Assembly (NCBI RefSeq): GCF_038637725.1 | Contig: NZ_CP152052.1 | Location: 3,975,001-4,039,000, forward strand | DNA length: 64,000 nt | Source: Psychrobacillus sp. FSL H8-0483 | Lineage (GTDB): Bacteria; Bacillota; Bacilli; Bacillales_A; Planococcaceae | Direction: 5' to 3' | Part shown: positions 28,192 to 37,918 of the stretch, piece by piece | Layout of the letters: each line of letters begins with the position of its first letter | Numbering within the stretch: the first letter of the stretch is position 1 | Made by a program: the position numbers and the translations under genes | Notes under the pieces: generated by a model | Seen by the model: only the letters and a program-made list of their open reading frames with translations | Told to the model about the DNA's origin: nothing | The model's database searches: none

Positions 28192-29154
28192 TTAGTTATA
28201 TAAATGACACGCAACAAAATGTCCAGCTGCTTGTTCTTTCCATTCCGGCTTTTTATCTACACAAATATCCATTGCATGTGCACAACGTGTTCGAAATACA
28301 CAACCAGAAGGAGGATTTATCGGACTAGGCAACTCACCTTGCAATAGTATTCGTTCCCGTGATTCCTCTATATCGGGATCTGGAATAGGAATTGCTGATA
28401 ATAATGCCTGCGTATACGGATGCAAAGGATTATCGTATAACTGATTGCTCGTAGTTAGCTCCACCATATGTCCCAAATACATTACTCCGATGCGATCGGA
28501 AATATATTTCACCATGGATAAATCATGGGCGATAAACAAATACGTTAGCCCTTTTTCTTTTTGTAATCGCTGTAGCAATTTTACTACTTGTGCTTGAACG
28601 GAAACGTCTAGTGCTGAAATTGGTTCGTCTGCAATAATAAACTCAGGGTCTAGAGCTAGTGCTCGAGCAATACCGATACGCTGTCTTTGTCCACCTGAAA
28701 ATTCATGTGGATAACGATTGGCATGATCTCGATTGAGCCCCACATCTTCTAACAACTTATACACTCTCGTTTTTACCTCTTCTTTAGAGTTATACAGTTT
28801 ATGAACTTCCATTGGTTCCGCAATAATTTCAAGCACCGTGGACCGAGGATTTAGTGATGCATATGGGTCCTGGAAAATCATTTGCATCTTTTTCAAATAC
28901 TCTTTTCGTTCTTTCTCGCTCATTTCATGTACATTTTTTTCTTCAAACAGAACATTACCTTCTGTTTTATTGTACAATCCTAAAATCGTTCGTCCTGCAG
29001 TAGATTTTCCACAACCGGACTCTCCAACAAGACCAAATGTTTCCCCTTTTACGATATCAAAACTAATCCCATCTACGGCTTTTAATGTTTTTCCGTGACC
29101 AAGATCAAAATGGCGTTTTAAATCTTGTACGGACAAAAGAACTTGTTCCGTCAT
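28192..29154 (-). CDS. ykfD: Oligopeptide/murein peptide ABC transporter ATPase (YkfD/OppF type)
   Basis: OppF-class ATPase: Walker A GLVGESGCGKSTAGR near residue 45, the Q-loop MIFQDPYASLNPR, signature FSGGQRQRIGIARAL, Walker B FIIADEPISALDV, and the C-terminal oligopeptide-transporter extension with PSGCVFRTRC (iron-sulfur-like cysteine cluster region). It would pair with DppD as the second ATPase, since the dpp genes themselves encode only one. Last gene of the nine-gene operon, 11 bases after ykfC. 320 residues. Confidence 0.92.
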   Translation of the reverse strand: MTEQVLLSVQDLKRHFDLGHGKTLKAVDGISFDIVKGETFGLVGESGCGKSTAGRTILGLYNKTEGNVLFEEKNVHEMSEKERKEYLKKMQMIFQDPYASLNPRSTVLEIIAEPMEVHKLYNSKEEVKTRVYKLLEDVGLNRDHANRYPHEFSGGQRQRIGIARALALDPEFIIADEPISALDVSVQAQVVKLLQRLQKEKGLTYLFIAHDLSMVKYISDRIGVMYLGHMVELTTSNQLYDNPLHPYTQALLSAIPIPDPDIEESRERILLQGELPSPINPPSGCVFRTRCAHAMDICVDKKPEWKEQAAGHFVACHLYN

Positions 29155-29165
29155 GTAAATCCCCC

Positions 29166-30089
29166 CTAAACGGCATATCTTCTTACTGCGCAGATTTCCT
29201 TTTCCAGCTTGGATCCTTCTAACATTAAAATTTCAACTGTTTTCCCTGTAGAGGGGGAGTGCAATAATTGCCCGTTTCCATAATAAAACCCCACATGACG
29301 CACGGGTCCAGTTCCCTCATCATTTGCAAAAAACAGTAAATCTCCTTTTTTCCAAGAGGATGGATCGCCAATAGAAACTTCTTCACCACTCCGGGCTTGA
29401 TCACTTGCATCGCGCGGAATTAAGTATCCACAAGCCTTCAGCATATTGTATGAAAATCCAGAGCAATCGTATCCGTACGGAGACATTCCCCCCCACAAAT
29501 ACGGCAAATCTAAGTAAAGCTCCCCTAAAGCTACTGCCTCTTCTGCAAGGAGTTTAGGATACTGCTCCGTGGATACTGCATAGTCAGCATCTTTCTTTAA
29601 CAACAATGCATCTCCATGAGGTGTTTGGACTTTAAAATATGGTGCCTCTTCTGAAAAAACTGGAAGCGTCGTATTAAAAGGGACAATCAACAGAGGCTTC
29701 TCTTTCATGTCCCACAGTTGTGCTTTTATGGAAGATACTCGTACAACCCCAATAGAGTTCAATTGCTCCGACTTTTTTAATTGTGCTAAAGGTACCCACC
29801 CAGGATAGCCACGACTATCTTTTTTAGAAGGTTGCCACACAGCAATGATTTTTGCCCATTCTCCTTCTATCTCTTCTACTAGCACTGGTTCTCCGTAAAG
29901 GAGTTGCGTTTGTACACGATTTTCATTGCATAGTGCAAGTCGTTCATTGTACGTCAATGCTTCAAGCCATTCTGCCAACAGTACTGGGTTTGCAACTCCT
30001 GGTGCATCCAACTCTCTCATAGAAGTCGGTTCTGTCCAAACAGTTGCAACTTTTACCGAACACACCCATTCATTCGCTTTTGTTGTCAT
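29166..30089 (-). CDS. ykfC: Gamma-D-glutamyl-L-diamino acid endopeptidase (NlpC/P60)
   Basis: Cytoplasmic enzyme cutting the D-Glu bond in tripeptide murein fragments, giving L-Ala-D-Glu for YkfB. Two SH3b-like regions (about 10-160) precede the NlpC/P60 domain with catalytic C209 in YGYDCSGFSYN, H265 in RHVGFY and H277 in LLHSPS. No signal peptide, consistent with an intracellular role. It starts three bases after ykfB. 307 residues. Confidence 0.92.
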   Translation of the reverse strand: MTTKANEWVCSVKVATVWTEPTSMRELDAPGVANPVLLAEWLEALTYNERLALCNENRVQTQLLYGEPVLVEEIEGEWAKIIAVWQPSKKDSRGYPGWVPLAQLKKSEQLNSIGVVRVSSIKAQLWDMKEKPLLIVPFNTTLPVFSEEAPYFKVQTPHGDALLLKKDADYAVSTEQYPKLLAEEAVALGELYLDLPYLWGGMSPYGYDCSGFSYNMLKACGYLIPRDASDQARSGEEVSIGDPSSWKKGDLLFFANDEGTGPVRHVGFYYGNGQLLHSPSTGKTVEILMLEGSKLEKEICAVRRYAV

Positions 30090-30092
30090 CTA

Positions 30093-31181
30093 CTAACCCC
30101 CAACTCTTTTCAAACGTAAAATGCCAAGACCAGGTTCTTTTGAAAACGTAATCTTACTTCCTTCATATATGACCCCACCAATCAAAGGATCGCTGACGAG
30201 CATGAGTGGGGCGTCAAAATCGTAAAATTGAATATTCGGTTGACTAGCGGCAAAATGAGCTGCCGCAGTAATTCCTAGCTTTGTTTCAATCATGCTTCCT
30301 ACCATGCAAGCAACCCCATTTGCTTCTGCCAGCGTATTTATCTTTTTAGCATTATAAATACCACCTGATTTCATCAGTTTAATATTTATCAAATCAGCTG
30401 CTCGCATCTCTAAAACTCGTTTTGCATCATGGATAGAAAATACACTTTCATCTGCCATAATGGGAGTATCTGTACAATCTGTGACATATTTTAACCCTTC
30501 GATATCATGAGCAGGAACGGGTTGTTCCACTAATTGAATCTCGAACCCTGCATCTTCCATCGTTCGAATTGCTCGTACAGCTTCTTTAGCATTCCATCCT
30601 TGATTGGCATCAAGCCTTAATTTTGGTTTATTTCCTATTCGTTCTCGAATTGCCTGTATACGGGCAATATCTTCTTTTATATCGCCTATACCCACTTTTA
30701 CTTTCAGCACATGAAACCCGTCTTTGACATAACGTTCCGCATCATCCGCCATTTCAACTGGGTCATTTACACTCACTGTAAAATCGGTTTCTAGCGTATC
30801 TCGATATCCGCCAAGATATTGAAACAAAGGATATCCGGACTGACGGGCAATTAAATCATAAATGGCCATGTCAACAGCGGCTTTAGCACTTGTATTTCTA
30901 ACAAGAGAAGCATTCAATTTTTGGAAAACGCGCTCACTATCCATTACATCAAGCCCTATAAGCTGTGGAGCAATAATTTCATTAATCGCATACCGAATAC
31001 TCGCCATGGACTCTCCAGTAATTACATGCGTAGGAGGTGCCTCACCATACCCTGTAGAGCCTTCCTTTGTAGTTAGCTTTACGTAAACAGAATAGGCTGT
31101 TGTAACCGTTCGAAGTGCGGTTTTAAAAGGCTTTGTAAGTGGTACAGCGACATCAAATGTTTCAATGGACTGAATTATCAA
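30093..31181 (-). CDS. ykfB: L-Ala-D/L-Glu epimerase
   Basis: Enolase-superfamily enzyme of the muconate-lactonising group that epimerises the Glu of L-Ala-D-Glu. Shows VPLTKPFKTALRTV (capping domain), the KVKVG pair of catalytic lysines, metal ligands in LRLDANQGW, VEQPV and MADESVF, and the second lysine in INIKLMKSGG. TTG 31181 follows GGGGGAG; the longer open frame upstream runs into ykfA. It starts 13 bases after ykfA. 362 residues. Confidence 0.94.
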   Translation of the reverse strand: MIIQSIETFDVAVPLTKPFKTALRTVTTAYSVYVKLTTKEGSTGYGEAPPTHVITGESMASIRYAINEIIAPQLIGLDVMDSERVFQKLNASLVRNTSAKAAVDMAIYDLIARQSGYPLFQYLGGYRDTLETDFTVSVNDPVEMADDAERYVKDGFHVLKVKVGIGDIKEDIARIQAIRERIGNKPKLRLDANQGWNAKEAVRAIRTMEDAGFEIQLVEQPVPAHDIEGLKYVTDCTDTPIMADESVFSIHDAKRVLEMRAADLINIKLMKSGGIYNAKKINTLAEANGVACMVGSMIETKLGITAAAHFAASQPNIQFYDFDAPLMLVSDPLIGGVIYEGSKITFSKEPGLGILRLKRVGG

Positions 31182-31194
31182 CAGATCTCCCCCT

Positions 31195-32118
31195 TTATTC
31201 AACTCCTGGTAAAATAACAAGCGATAAGTTATCTGCGTCCAACTGAGCGTCTGCTCCAAGTGGAACGGCAAAATGCGGTTGACAATGTCCTATTTTAAAC
31301 CCTTTTACAGCGGGCTTTCCTAGATTCCCTAAGTAATGGTTAAATACCTCTTCCAATGATAATGAAACCTTCCGTTTTTTAGGATCAGCGTCCAGAAAAT
31401 CACCAATTACAAAACCAGCTGCTGCATCTAATTTCCCTGCCTGCCGTAGTTGATTAAGCATCCCATCTACTCGGTATGGCTCTTCTCCGATATCTTCAAT
31501 TAATAACAACTTCCCTTTTGTATCTATCTCGTATTTGGTTCCAATTCCACTTGCAAGAAGTGATAGATTTCCACCTGTCAACTCACCTCTTGCAATTCCA
31601 GATGAAACTTGTGTTAAAGGAGAAACGGCTTCTGTATAGTGAAGCTCCATTGGTTGAAACAATTGCAAAAACATCTTTTTGGATAGCTCTTCAAACGAGC
31701 TTTTTCCTACATCTGAAGCTAACATAGGACCATGGAAAGTAATGATATCAGAATATAAATTCATAGCTGTATGTAAAAAAGTAATATCTGAATAGCCCCA
31801 GAAAATTTTCGGGCATTCATTCATTAATTGAAAATCTATCTTATCCGTATACCTACCAGAACCGTAGCCTCCACCTGCACAAATAATCCCAGCTATGTTC
31901 GGGTCAGCGAACATCTCATGTAAATCTTCTAAACGTTCTTCATCTGTACCAGCAAGATAACCATATACATTTTCTATACTTTTCCCCATTCGATAAGATA
32001 ATCCTAACTCCTCTAAAAACGATAGAGAGCGTTTAAGTTGTTCGAGGTTAGGTGGACTTGCAGGAGCAATAATTCCAATCGTGTCCCCTTTTCTCAATCT
32101 TTTTGGACGTTTTCTCAT
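31195..32118 (-). CDS. ykfA: LD-carboxypeptidase (S66 family)
   Basis: Removes the terminal D-Ala from murein tetrapeptides in the cytoplasm. Nucleophile serine S110 in FWGYSDIT, with ICAGGGYGSGRY before it and the Glu/His relay in LLLIEDIGEEPYRVDGML and GFKIGHCQPH. The start is ATG 32118 after AAAGGAGG; 13 in-frame codons upstream are untranslated. 307 residues. First of the ykf genes, separated from dppE by a structured spacer. Confidence 0.93.
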   Translation of the reverse strand: MRKRPKRLRKGDTIGIIAPASPPNLEQLKRSLSFLEELGLSYRMGKSIENVYGYLAGTDEERLEDLHEMFADPNIAGIICAGGGYGSGRYTDKIDFQLMNECPKIFWGYSDITFLHTAMNLYSDIITFHGPMLASDVGKSSFEELSKKMFLQLFQPMELHYTEAVSPLTQVSSGIARGELTGGNLSLLASGIGTKYEIDTKGKLLLIEDIGEEPYRVDGMLNQLRQAGKLDAAAGFVIGDFLDADPKKRKVSLSLEEVFNHYLGNLGKPAVKGFKIGHCQPHFAVPLGADAQLDADNLSLVILPGVE

Positions 32119-32151
32119 ATGTAATTTTCCTCCTTTTATAATGAAGGTTAT

Positions 32152-32250
32152 GTTCAATTAGGCTGTTGCTCTAAGCATATAATTTGTGGTAGAACCCGCG
32201 CAGAATGCACGCGGATTCTACCAAATAACAAAATGGAGTTTAACAGCACC
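32152..32250 (-). other. Structured dppE-ykfA spacer
   Basis: On the minus strand an outer stem GCTGTT...CTC / GAG...AACAGC encloses a strong hairpin GGTAGAATCCGCG/CGCGGGTTCTACC (32188-32222, 13 pairs including one G-U). No U run follows the inner hairpin. Most likely an mRNA stability or processing element that sets the ratio of dppE to ykf transcripts (inference). Confidence 0.5.
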
Positions 32251-32254
32251 ATAA

Positions 32255-32286
32255 TGAAAAGGGGCGGCACCTTTAGCAAGTGCCGC
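32255..32286 (-). terminator. Partial terminator after dppE
   Basis: GCGGCAC-ttg-c-taa-a-g-GTGCCGC forms a 7-8 bp stem followed by CCCTTTTC on the minus strand and by TTCTTTTTT on the plus strand. A leaky terminator after a binding-protein gene would give excess dppE mRNA over ykf. Confidence 0.55.
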
Positions 32287-32293
32287 TTCTTTT

Positions 32294-33949
32294 TTAGTTT
32301 TTATCAGCCCATTTTAAATCCATATATCCAACTGGATGTCTAACAATTCCTGAAACAGATGGTTTTTCAAGTGTTACTTGGTTGTAATAATATAGTGGGA
32401 ATATAGGCATTTCATCCATTAATAATTTATCTGCTTGTATTAATAATTCCCAACGTTTAGTTGCATCTTTCTCGTTCTTGATATCCGCAATTAATTTATC
32501 AAATTCTGCATTAGACCAAGTTGTACGATTCATAGAAGAACCTGTGATAAAGCTTTCTAATGCATTCACTGGATCAGCATAGTCAAATAAGAAAGAGGAA
32601 CGCGACATTTGGTACTTAAACTCTTTTTGTTCCGAAGCAAAAACACTTGCCTCTACATTTTGTAATGCTACCTCAACACCTAGAACTTCTTTAAATTTAC
32701 TTTGAAGTGCTTCTGCAATTTTCTTATGTGAATCGCTTGTTGAATATGTTAACGTAACTGCAGGTAATTCAGAATAACCTTCCTCTTTCATACCTTCTGC
32801 TAATAGTGCTTTCGCTTTTTCTGCATCATGTTTTATTAATACGCCAGCAGTATCTCTAAATTCTTTTCCATCTGGACCGATAAATCCATAAGGAACAAAG
32901 CCCTCAGCTGGTTTTTGCCCGACTTTCGTTACAAAATCAACGATTTCCTGTTGATTAACAGCATAACCAAATGCTTGACGAATTTTTTTATTCGTGAATG
33001 GTTCCATTGATGTGTTGAATCGATAGAAATATAAACCAGCCTGATCTTCATTTTTTAGTTCTGGGTCATTTATTAAACTTTCTGCAAGTTCAGATGGTAC
33101 TCCAGAAGTATCTAGTTCACCTGTTTGATACATTTGGTATTCTGTATTGGAGTCATTAATCATTGCCCATTGTACTTTATCAAGCTTTACTGTGTTAGCG
33201 TCCCAATAGTTTTCGTTTTTAGCAAATGTAAAACTTACATCATGCTTCCACTCAGTTAATTTAAATGGACCATTTCCTACGAAAGATTCCGCTTCTGTAA
33301 ACCAAGTAGGATTTGCTGTTGCTACTTTTTCATTGACTGGGAAAAAGCTTGGGTTGGTAATAATATTTAAAAATGCCTCGGTTGGAGCAGCCAATTTTAC
33401 TTCAAAAACTTTATCTTCTAACGCTTTAATAGCTACTGCATCTACAGTACCTTCTCCGCTATTGTATGCTTCGGCTCCTTCAATGAAATACGCTAGGAAA
33501 GCTGCTGGAGAAGCAGTTTCTGGATTTAACATATGCAACCAACCATATACAAAATCACTCGCTACCACGGGATCTCCATTAGACCATTTTGCATTATCAC
33601 GAATCGTAAATGTATACGTTAAGCCGTCTTCTGATATATCTATTTTCTCTGCAGTAGCTTCTTCTGCTACATGATCTTTAGAAAGTCTTACTAAGCCTTC
33701 CATAAGGTTATTTAATGCACTCCAAGATACTGCATCAAATCCTATTGATGGATCAAATGAGGTTGGTTCATTACCATTGTTTAAGTAAAGTACTTTCTCA
33801 GCTTTTGTAACTGGCTCTTCTTTTTCTTCCCCTTCTGTCTCTGGCTCTTTCTCTGTATTTGTCTTTTCTCCCGCGTCTTTAGTAGCTGTACATGCACTTA
33901 ACACAAGAACAAAAAATGCTACAAAGATTAATGATAACCATTTCTTCAT
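32294..33949 (-). CDS. dppE: Dipeptide-binding lipoprotein
   Basis: Extracellular substrate-binding protein of the SBP_bac_5 family. Lipoprotein signal with lipobox VLSAC (lipidated C20), then a Glu/Lys/Thr-rich linker and the family fold (YTFTIRDNAKWSNGDPV, VASDFVYGWLHMLN). In B. subtilis DppE binds the murein tripeptide L-Ala-D-Glu-meso-DAP. Start ATG 33949 after GGGGGA. 551 residues. Confidence 0.92.
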   Translation of the reverse strand: MKKWLSLIFVAFFVLVLSACTATKDAGEKTNTEKEPETEGEEKEEPVTKAEKVLYLNNGNEPTSFDPSIGFDAVSWSALNNLMEGLVRLSKDHVAEEATAEKIDISEDGLTYTFTIRDNAKWSNGDPVVASDFVYGWLHMLNPETASPAAFLAYFIEGAEAYNSGEGTVDAVAIKALEDKVFEVKLAAPTEAFLNIITNPSFFPVNEKVATANPTWFTEAESFVGNGPFKLTEWKHDVSFTFAKNENYWDANTVKLDKVQWAMINDSNTEYQMYQTGELDTSGVPSELAESLINDPELKNEDQAGLYFYRFNTSMEPFTNKKIRQAFGYAVNQQEIVDFVTKVGQKPAEGFVPYGFIGPDGKEFRDTAGVLIKHDAEKAKALLAEGMKEEGYSELPAVTLTYSTSDSHKKIAEALQSKFKEVLGVEVALQNVEASVFASEQKEFKYQMSRSSFLFDYADPVNALESFITGSSMNRTTWSNAEFDKLIADIKNEKDATKRWELLIQADKLLMDEMPIFPLYYYNQVTLEKPSVSGIVRHPVGYMDLKWADKN

Positions 33950-34005
33950 CCTAAATCCCCCTTTATATTCTATATGTGAATGCACTTGCGCGCGTTCATC
34001 CAGCC

Positions 34006-35130
34006 TTAGATTTTTACCTGTAATACTTTAGCCCTTTCATCTTGGAGCCAACAATCTACTGCATGTGTTTCTGATACTTTTGTTGTAAAAGGATAAACAT
34101 GATCACACACTTCCATTGCGTACTGACAACGAGCGGTAAATGGGCATCCCGTTGGTGGGGAGAATAAATCTGGCGGAGTTCCATCAATTGGTTGCAGTTC
34201 TTCATCTACTAAATCTAATCGTGGAACAGAATTTAGTAGGCCCTTTGTATATGGATGCTCAGGAGTATAAAAGATTTCTCGTTTATCGCCAATTTCTACT
34301 ATTTTCCCAGCATACATAACAGCAATTCGATCCGCGATTTTTGCAACTACCCCTAAATCATGGGTGATTAATATAATGGATATATCCGTTTTTCGTTGGA
34401 TTTCTTCAAACAACTCTAAAATTTGCGCTTGAATTGTGACATCTAACGCCGTTGTGGGCTCATCTGCTATTAATAGTTCTGGATCGCAAATAAGAGCAAT
34501 GGCAATTACAATACGTTGACGCATCCCTCCCGAGAATTGATGAGGAAATTGCTTTAATCGCTCCTCGGGATTTGGTATTCCTACCAAACTCAGCATCTCT
34601 ATCGCTTTCCTTTTAGCTTCTTGCTTTCCAATTTCTTTATGAGTACGAAGTCCCTCCGTTAACTGTTCTCCAATTGTTAGTGTTGGATTTAACGCAGTCA
34701 TTGGATCTTGGAATATCATAGAAATATCGACACCTTGAATTTTCCTAATCTGCGCTTTAGACATTTTAGTTAATTCTTTTCCTTTAAAAAAAATACTTCC
34801 ATTTTTAATCATCCCAGCTGGCTCTGGAATTAACCCCATAATTGCATTAGAAGTTACACTTTTACCACATCCAGACTCTCCAACTATCGCAAGTGTTTCT
34901 CCTTTGTACAGGTCAAAGTTAACTCCTCTAACCGCTTCTACTTCCCCGCCATATGTGCGAAATGAAACATGTAAATTATCTACTTGCAACATTTTTTCAG
35001 CAGATATATTTTTCTTTTCTCTCACCTTATTTTTTATCTTAATTGAGTCATCTGTTTGAAGAGTTATTGCTACTTCGTCTACTTTTCCACTATTGAGCTC
35101 TTTAGAATTAGCTAATGGATGTTCATTCAT
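34006..35130 (-). CDS. dppD: Dipeptide ABC transporter ATPase with an N-terminal extension
   Basis: OppD-class ATPase: Walker A AIVGESGCGKSVTSN, signature FSGGMRQRIVIA, Walker B LLIADEPTTALDV, and the C-terminal cysteine-containing oligopeptide extension (PPTGCPFTARCQYAMEVC). It is about 40 residues longer than B. subtilis DppD: the domain only starts near MLQVDNLHVSF (residue 46). The long start is well supported, since AGGAGGTGA lies six bases before ATG 35130 and no ribosome binding site precedes the internal ATG. The extension is polar and lysine-rich, with no known motif. Confidence 0.92.
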   Translation of the reverse strand: MNEHPLANSKELNSGKVDEVAITLQTDDSIKIKNKVREKKNISAEKMLQVDNLHVSFRTYGGEVEAVRGVNFDLYKGETLAIVGESGCGKSVTSNAIMGLIPEPAGMIKNGSIFFKGKELTKMSKAQIRKIQGVDISMIFQDPMTALNPTLTIGEQLTEGLRTHKEIGKQEAKRKAIEMLSLVGIPNPEERLKQFPHQFSGGMRQRIVIAIALICDPELLIADEPTTALDVTIQAQILELFEEIQRKTDISIILITHDLGVVAKIADRIAVMYAGKIVEIGDKREIFYTPEHPYTKGLLNSVPRLDLVDEELQPIDGTPPDLFSPPTGCPFTARCQYAMEVCDHVYPFTTKVSETHAVDCWLQDERAKVLQVKI

Positions 35131-35136
35131 AAATTC

Positions 35137-36084
35137 TCACCTCCTAAGCTTCGGATCAAGTGCATCTTGCAGACCATCCCCTAACACATTAAATGCAAAC
35201 ATCGTTAAGGAGATAAAGAATGCCGGGAAGAATAAACGCCACCAATGACCAGATAAAATAACGGGTAATGCATCATTTGCCATTACACCCCAACTTGCAA
35301 AAGGCGCTTGAATTCCTAGACCTAAGAAACTAAGAAATGCCTCTGCAAAAATGGCACTTGGAACGGTAAGCGTCATCTGTACAATAATAGGTCCCATCGT
35401 ATTTGGTAGTAAGTTTTTACGAATAATTCTGGACGTTTTTGCACCAAATGATTTGGACGCTGTCACAAATTCATAGTTCTTTATTTGCAATACTTGCCCA
35501 CGCACAATTCGAGCCATTCCTACCCATCCAGTCACGGTCAGCGCAACGATAATGGTCGTTAAGCTTGGCCCCATCACAACCATCAATAAAATAACAACTA
35601 GTAAATGTGGAAGCCCATATAACACTTCTATTACTCGCATCATCACTGCATCCACACGACCACCTTTATAGCCGCTGATACCGCCATAAATAATGCCAAT
35701 GAAAAAATCGATTAGCGCTGCCATTACGCCTACAAATAAGGAAACTCTAGCACCATACCATGTTCTCGTAAAAACATCGCGACCAGCCTCATCTGTACCA
35801 AACCAGTGGCTACTTGATGGAGCTTTATTTTGATTTGGATAGTTGGTTTCGTCAATAGCATATGGAGAAAACATTGGACCTAAAATAGCAAACAGCGTGA
35901 GTAGTATAAGGAATATAAGTCCGGCCATCGCTAGCTTGTTTTTCCGCAACCTTCTCCAAGCATCCTTCCAATACGATAAAGAAGGTCTCACTACAGACTC
36001 TGCCTTTCCCTGTTCTTTTAGTTTTGGACGAAACCATTCATCCTTTACATGTTGTGGGGATACCACATCTTGTGGACTCGTCAT
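35137..36084 (-). CDS. dppC: Dipeptide ABC transporter permease DppC
   Basis: Inner-membrane permease of the OppC class: N-terminal cytoplasmic stretch of about 45 residues, one membrane segment (near 50-72), then five more in the binding-protein-dependent domain with the EAA-type loop (MARIVRGQVLQIKNYEFV...). The start ATG overlaps the dppB stop by one base (TAATG). 315 residues. Confidence 0.93.
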   Translation of the reverse strand: MTSPQDVVSPQHVKDEWFRPKLKEQGKAESVVRPSLSYWKDAWRRLRKNKLAMAGLIFLILLTLFAILGPMFSPYAIDETNYPNQNKAPSSSHWFGTDEAGRDVFTRTWYGARVSLFVGVMAALIDFFIGIIYGGISGYKGGRVDAVMMRVIEVLYGLPHLLVVILLMVVMGPSLTTIIVALTVTGWVGMARIVRGQVLQIKNYEFVTASKSFGAKTSRIIRKNLLPNTMGPIIVQMTLTVPSAIFAEAFLSFLGLGIQAPFASWGVMANDALPVILSGHWWRLFFPAFFISLTMFAFNVLGDGLQDALDPKLRR

Positions 36085-37019
36085 TATGCATCCCCCTCTT
36101 TTCGATGTAATTTTATTCGTGGATCTAGAAGGCCATAGACAATATCCACTAGAAATAGCATGAATACTAGGAATGCACTATAAAATACTGTAGTACCCAT
36201 TATTACTGGATAATCTCGGTTATTAATACTCTCCACAAAATATTTCCCCATGCCTGGGATTGCAAAAATGCGTTCAATTACAAAGGTGCCAGTTAGTATA
36301 CCAGCAAGCATCGTACCCATAATCGTCACGACAGGCATAAGCGCATTTCTTAATGCATGCCTAACTACAATTCTTAGTGGTGAAAGTCCTTTTGCACGGG
36401 CCATTTTAATATAATCCTGTGTCAGCACTTCGAGCATACTGGACCTCGTTAAACGAGCAATAATTGCGGTTGGCCCCGTAGAGAGTGCAAGTGTAGGTAA
36501 TATCATATGTAACGGACTGCTCCAGGTAGCTGCAGGAAGCCACTCCAAGTTCACTGCAACTTGTTGAATTAATAACGTTGCAAGTACAAAATTTGGTACA
36601 GATATGCCAACAACCGCGAAGGTCATGGCTAAATAATCAATAATGCCGTTATGCCGCAGCGCTGCTAGTGTACCTAATATTATTCCAGATAGTAATGCTA
36701 CGAGTATCGTAACCATTCCAAGCTCGAACGAAATAGGGAATCCTCTTGCAAGTAATTCATTTACTGTTTCATTTGGCTTTTTAATAGAAGGACCAAAGTC
36801 AAACGTTACGATAGACTTTAAATAATATAAATATTGAATATACATCGGCTCATCTAGTTTATAAAACTTTTCTAAGTTTGCTTGAATGGTAGGATTAGAG
36901 GTTCGTTCCCCGTCAAACGGAGAACCAGGAATCGAGTGCATTAACCCAAAAGTTAAAGTGGAAATGATAAGGATTGTTGCAATCATCATGAGAAAACGTT
37001 TAATAATATACTTTGTCAT
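36084..37019 (-). CDS. dppB: Dipeptide ABC transporter permease DppB
   Basis: Inner-membrane permease of the OppB class with six membrane segments, the first at residues 9-28, and the EAA-type loop near ARAKGLSPLRIVVRHALRNA. Ends YGLLDPRIKLHRKEG, typical for the family. 311 residues; 14 bases after dppA. Confidence 0.93.
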   Translation of the reverse strand: MTKYIIKRFLMMIATILIISTLTFGLMHSIPGSPFDGERTSNPTIQANLEKFYKLDEPMYIQYLYYLKSIVTFDFGPSIKKPNETVNELLARGFPISFELGMVTILVALLSGIILGTLAALRHNGIIDYLAMTFAVVGISVPNFVLATLLIQQVAVNLEWLPAATWSSPLHMILPTLALSTGPTAIIARLTRSSMLEVLTQDYIKMARAKGLSPLRIVVRHALRNALMPVVTIMGTMLAGILTGTFVIERIFAIPGMGKYFVESINNRDYPVIMGTTVFYSAFLVFMLFLVDIVYGLLDPRIKLHRKEGDA

Positions 37020-37033
37020 CAGAAAGCTTCCTC

Positions 37034-37858
37034 CTAACAGAATTTCGCTTGCATTGCTAGCTCTACCATGACAAGCATCGCTCGATATGCTTCTAATATA
37101 TCGATTGCTTCAAACTTTACTATCGTCGTCCCTTCTATAATTTCACAGCCAGGCATGAGGGCTGCCCATTCTGCTTGTCCATAGTTTGCAAACTCGATAC
37201 GCAATACTGGATTTTTTGGTGGAGTGAGTGGTTGAATCTGATCACGCTTACTAATTGCTTCTGCTATTCTCTCTCTTAATAACGCTTGGGCTTTTTGAGG
37301 ATGCAATGTCTTAACTGCCGACCTTGAAATAGATTGTTTTACAGCTGCAGTCACTACACCAGGTATAAGCGCTTCTGCTTCTCTACAAGCTCCGTCATCT
37401 CCTGCAACCATAATGACAGGCACACCATAATAACCTGCGACATACGCATTAAATCCAAGCTCACCAATGACTACTTCGTTTATAAAGATATTCCGAACGC
37501 CAAAAATCATGGAATGACTCATTACACCTGGTTGTCCAGCTCTTGAATGGTAACCTGCAAAAACTGCTCCTATATATGTTTCATCTAGAGACTGTACCAT
37601 TGAATACGGTTTTAGATCTCCTGTGATTAAAGAAGCTTCTGGATGTAACTCCTCTACTAAAATATTATTCATTTTAGAATGACTGTCATTTACCAACACT
37701 TCTTTTACACCTTTCGATAAAGCCCCTTCCACGATAGCGTTTGCTTCTTGTGTCATTATACGTCTTGAACGTTCATAATTATGCTTACTGGAGTCTACGA
37801 AGGTATGGTCTGGTAATCCCGTAATCCCTTCCATATCAACTGAAAGAAAAAGCTTCAT
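37034..37858 (-). CDS. dppA: D-aminopeptidase DppA
   Basis: Zinc-dependent, decameric D-amino-acid-specific aminopeptidase (M55 family) that acts on D-Ala-D-Ala-type peptides. Metal-site residues are visible in SVDMEGITGLP, VNDSHSKMN, GYHSRAG and SMIFGVRNI. ATG 37858 is preceded by AGGGGGCG; six in-frame codons upstream are not used. 274 residues, same as B. subtilis. First gene of dppABCDE-ykfABCD. Confidence 0.95.
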   Translation of the reverse strand: MKLFLSVDMEGITGLPDHTFVDSSKHNYERSRRIMTQEANAIVEGALSKGVKEVLVNDSHSKMNNILVEELHPEASLITGDLKPYSMVQSLDETYIGAVFAGYHSRAGQPGVMSHSMIFGVRNIFINEVVIGELGFNAYVAGYYGVPVIMVAGDDGACREAEALIPGVVTAAVKQSISRSAVKTLHPQKAQALLRERIAEAISKRDQIQPLTPPKNPVLRIEFANYGQAEWAALMPGCEIIEGTTIVKFEAIDILEAYRAMLVMVELAMQAKFC

Positions 37859-37918
37859 AATACGCCCCCTATTCATCTGTTTTTTACATCAATTATTTCC
37901 ACTTATGGAATAACTATC

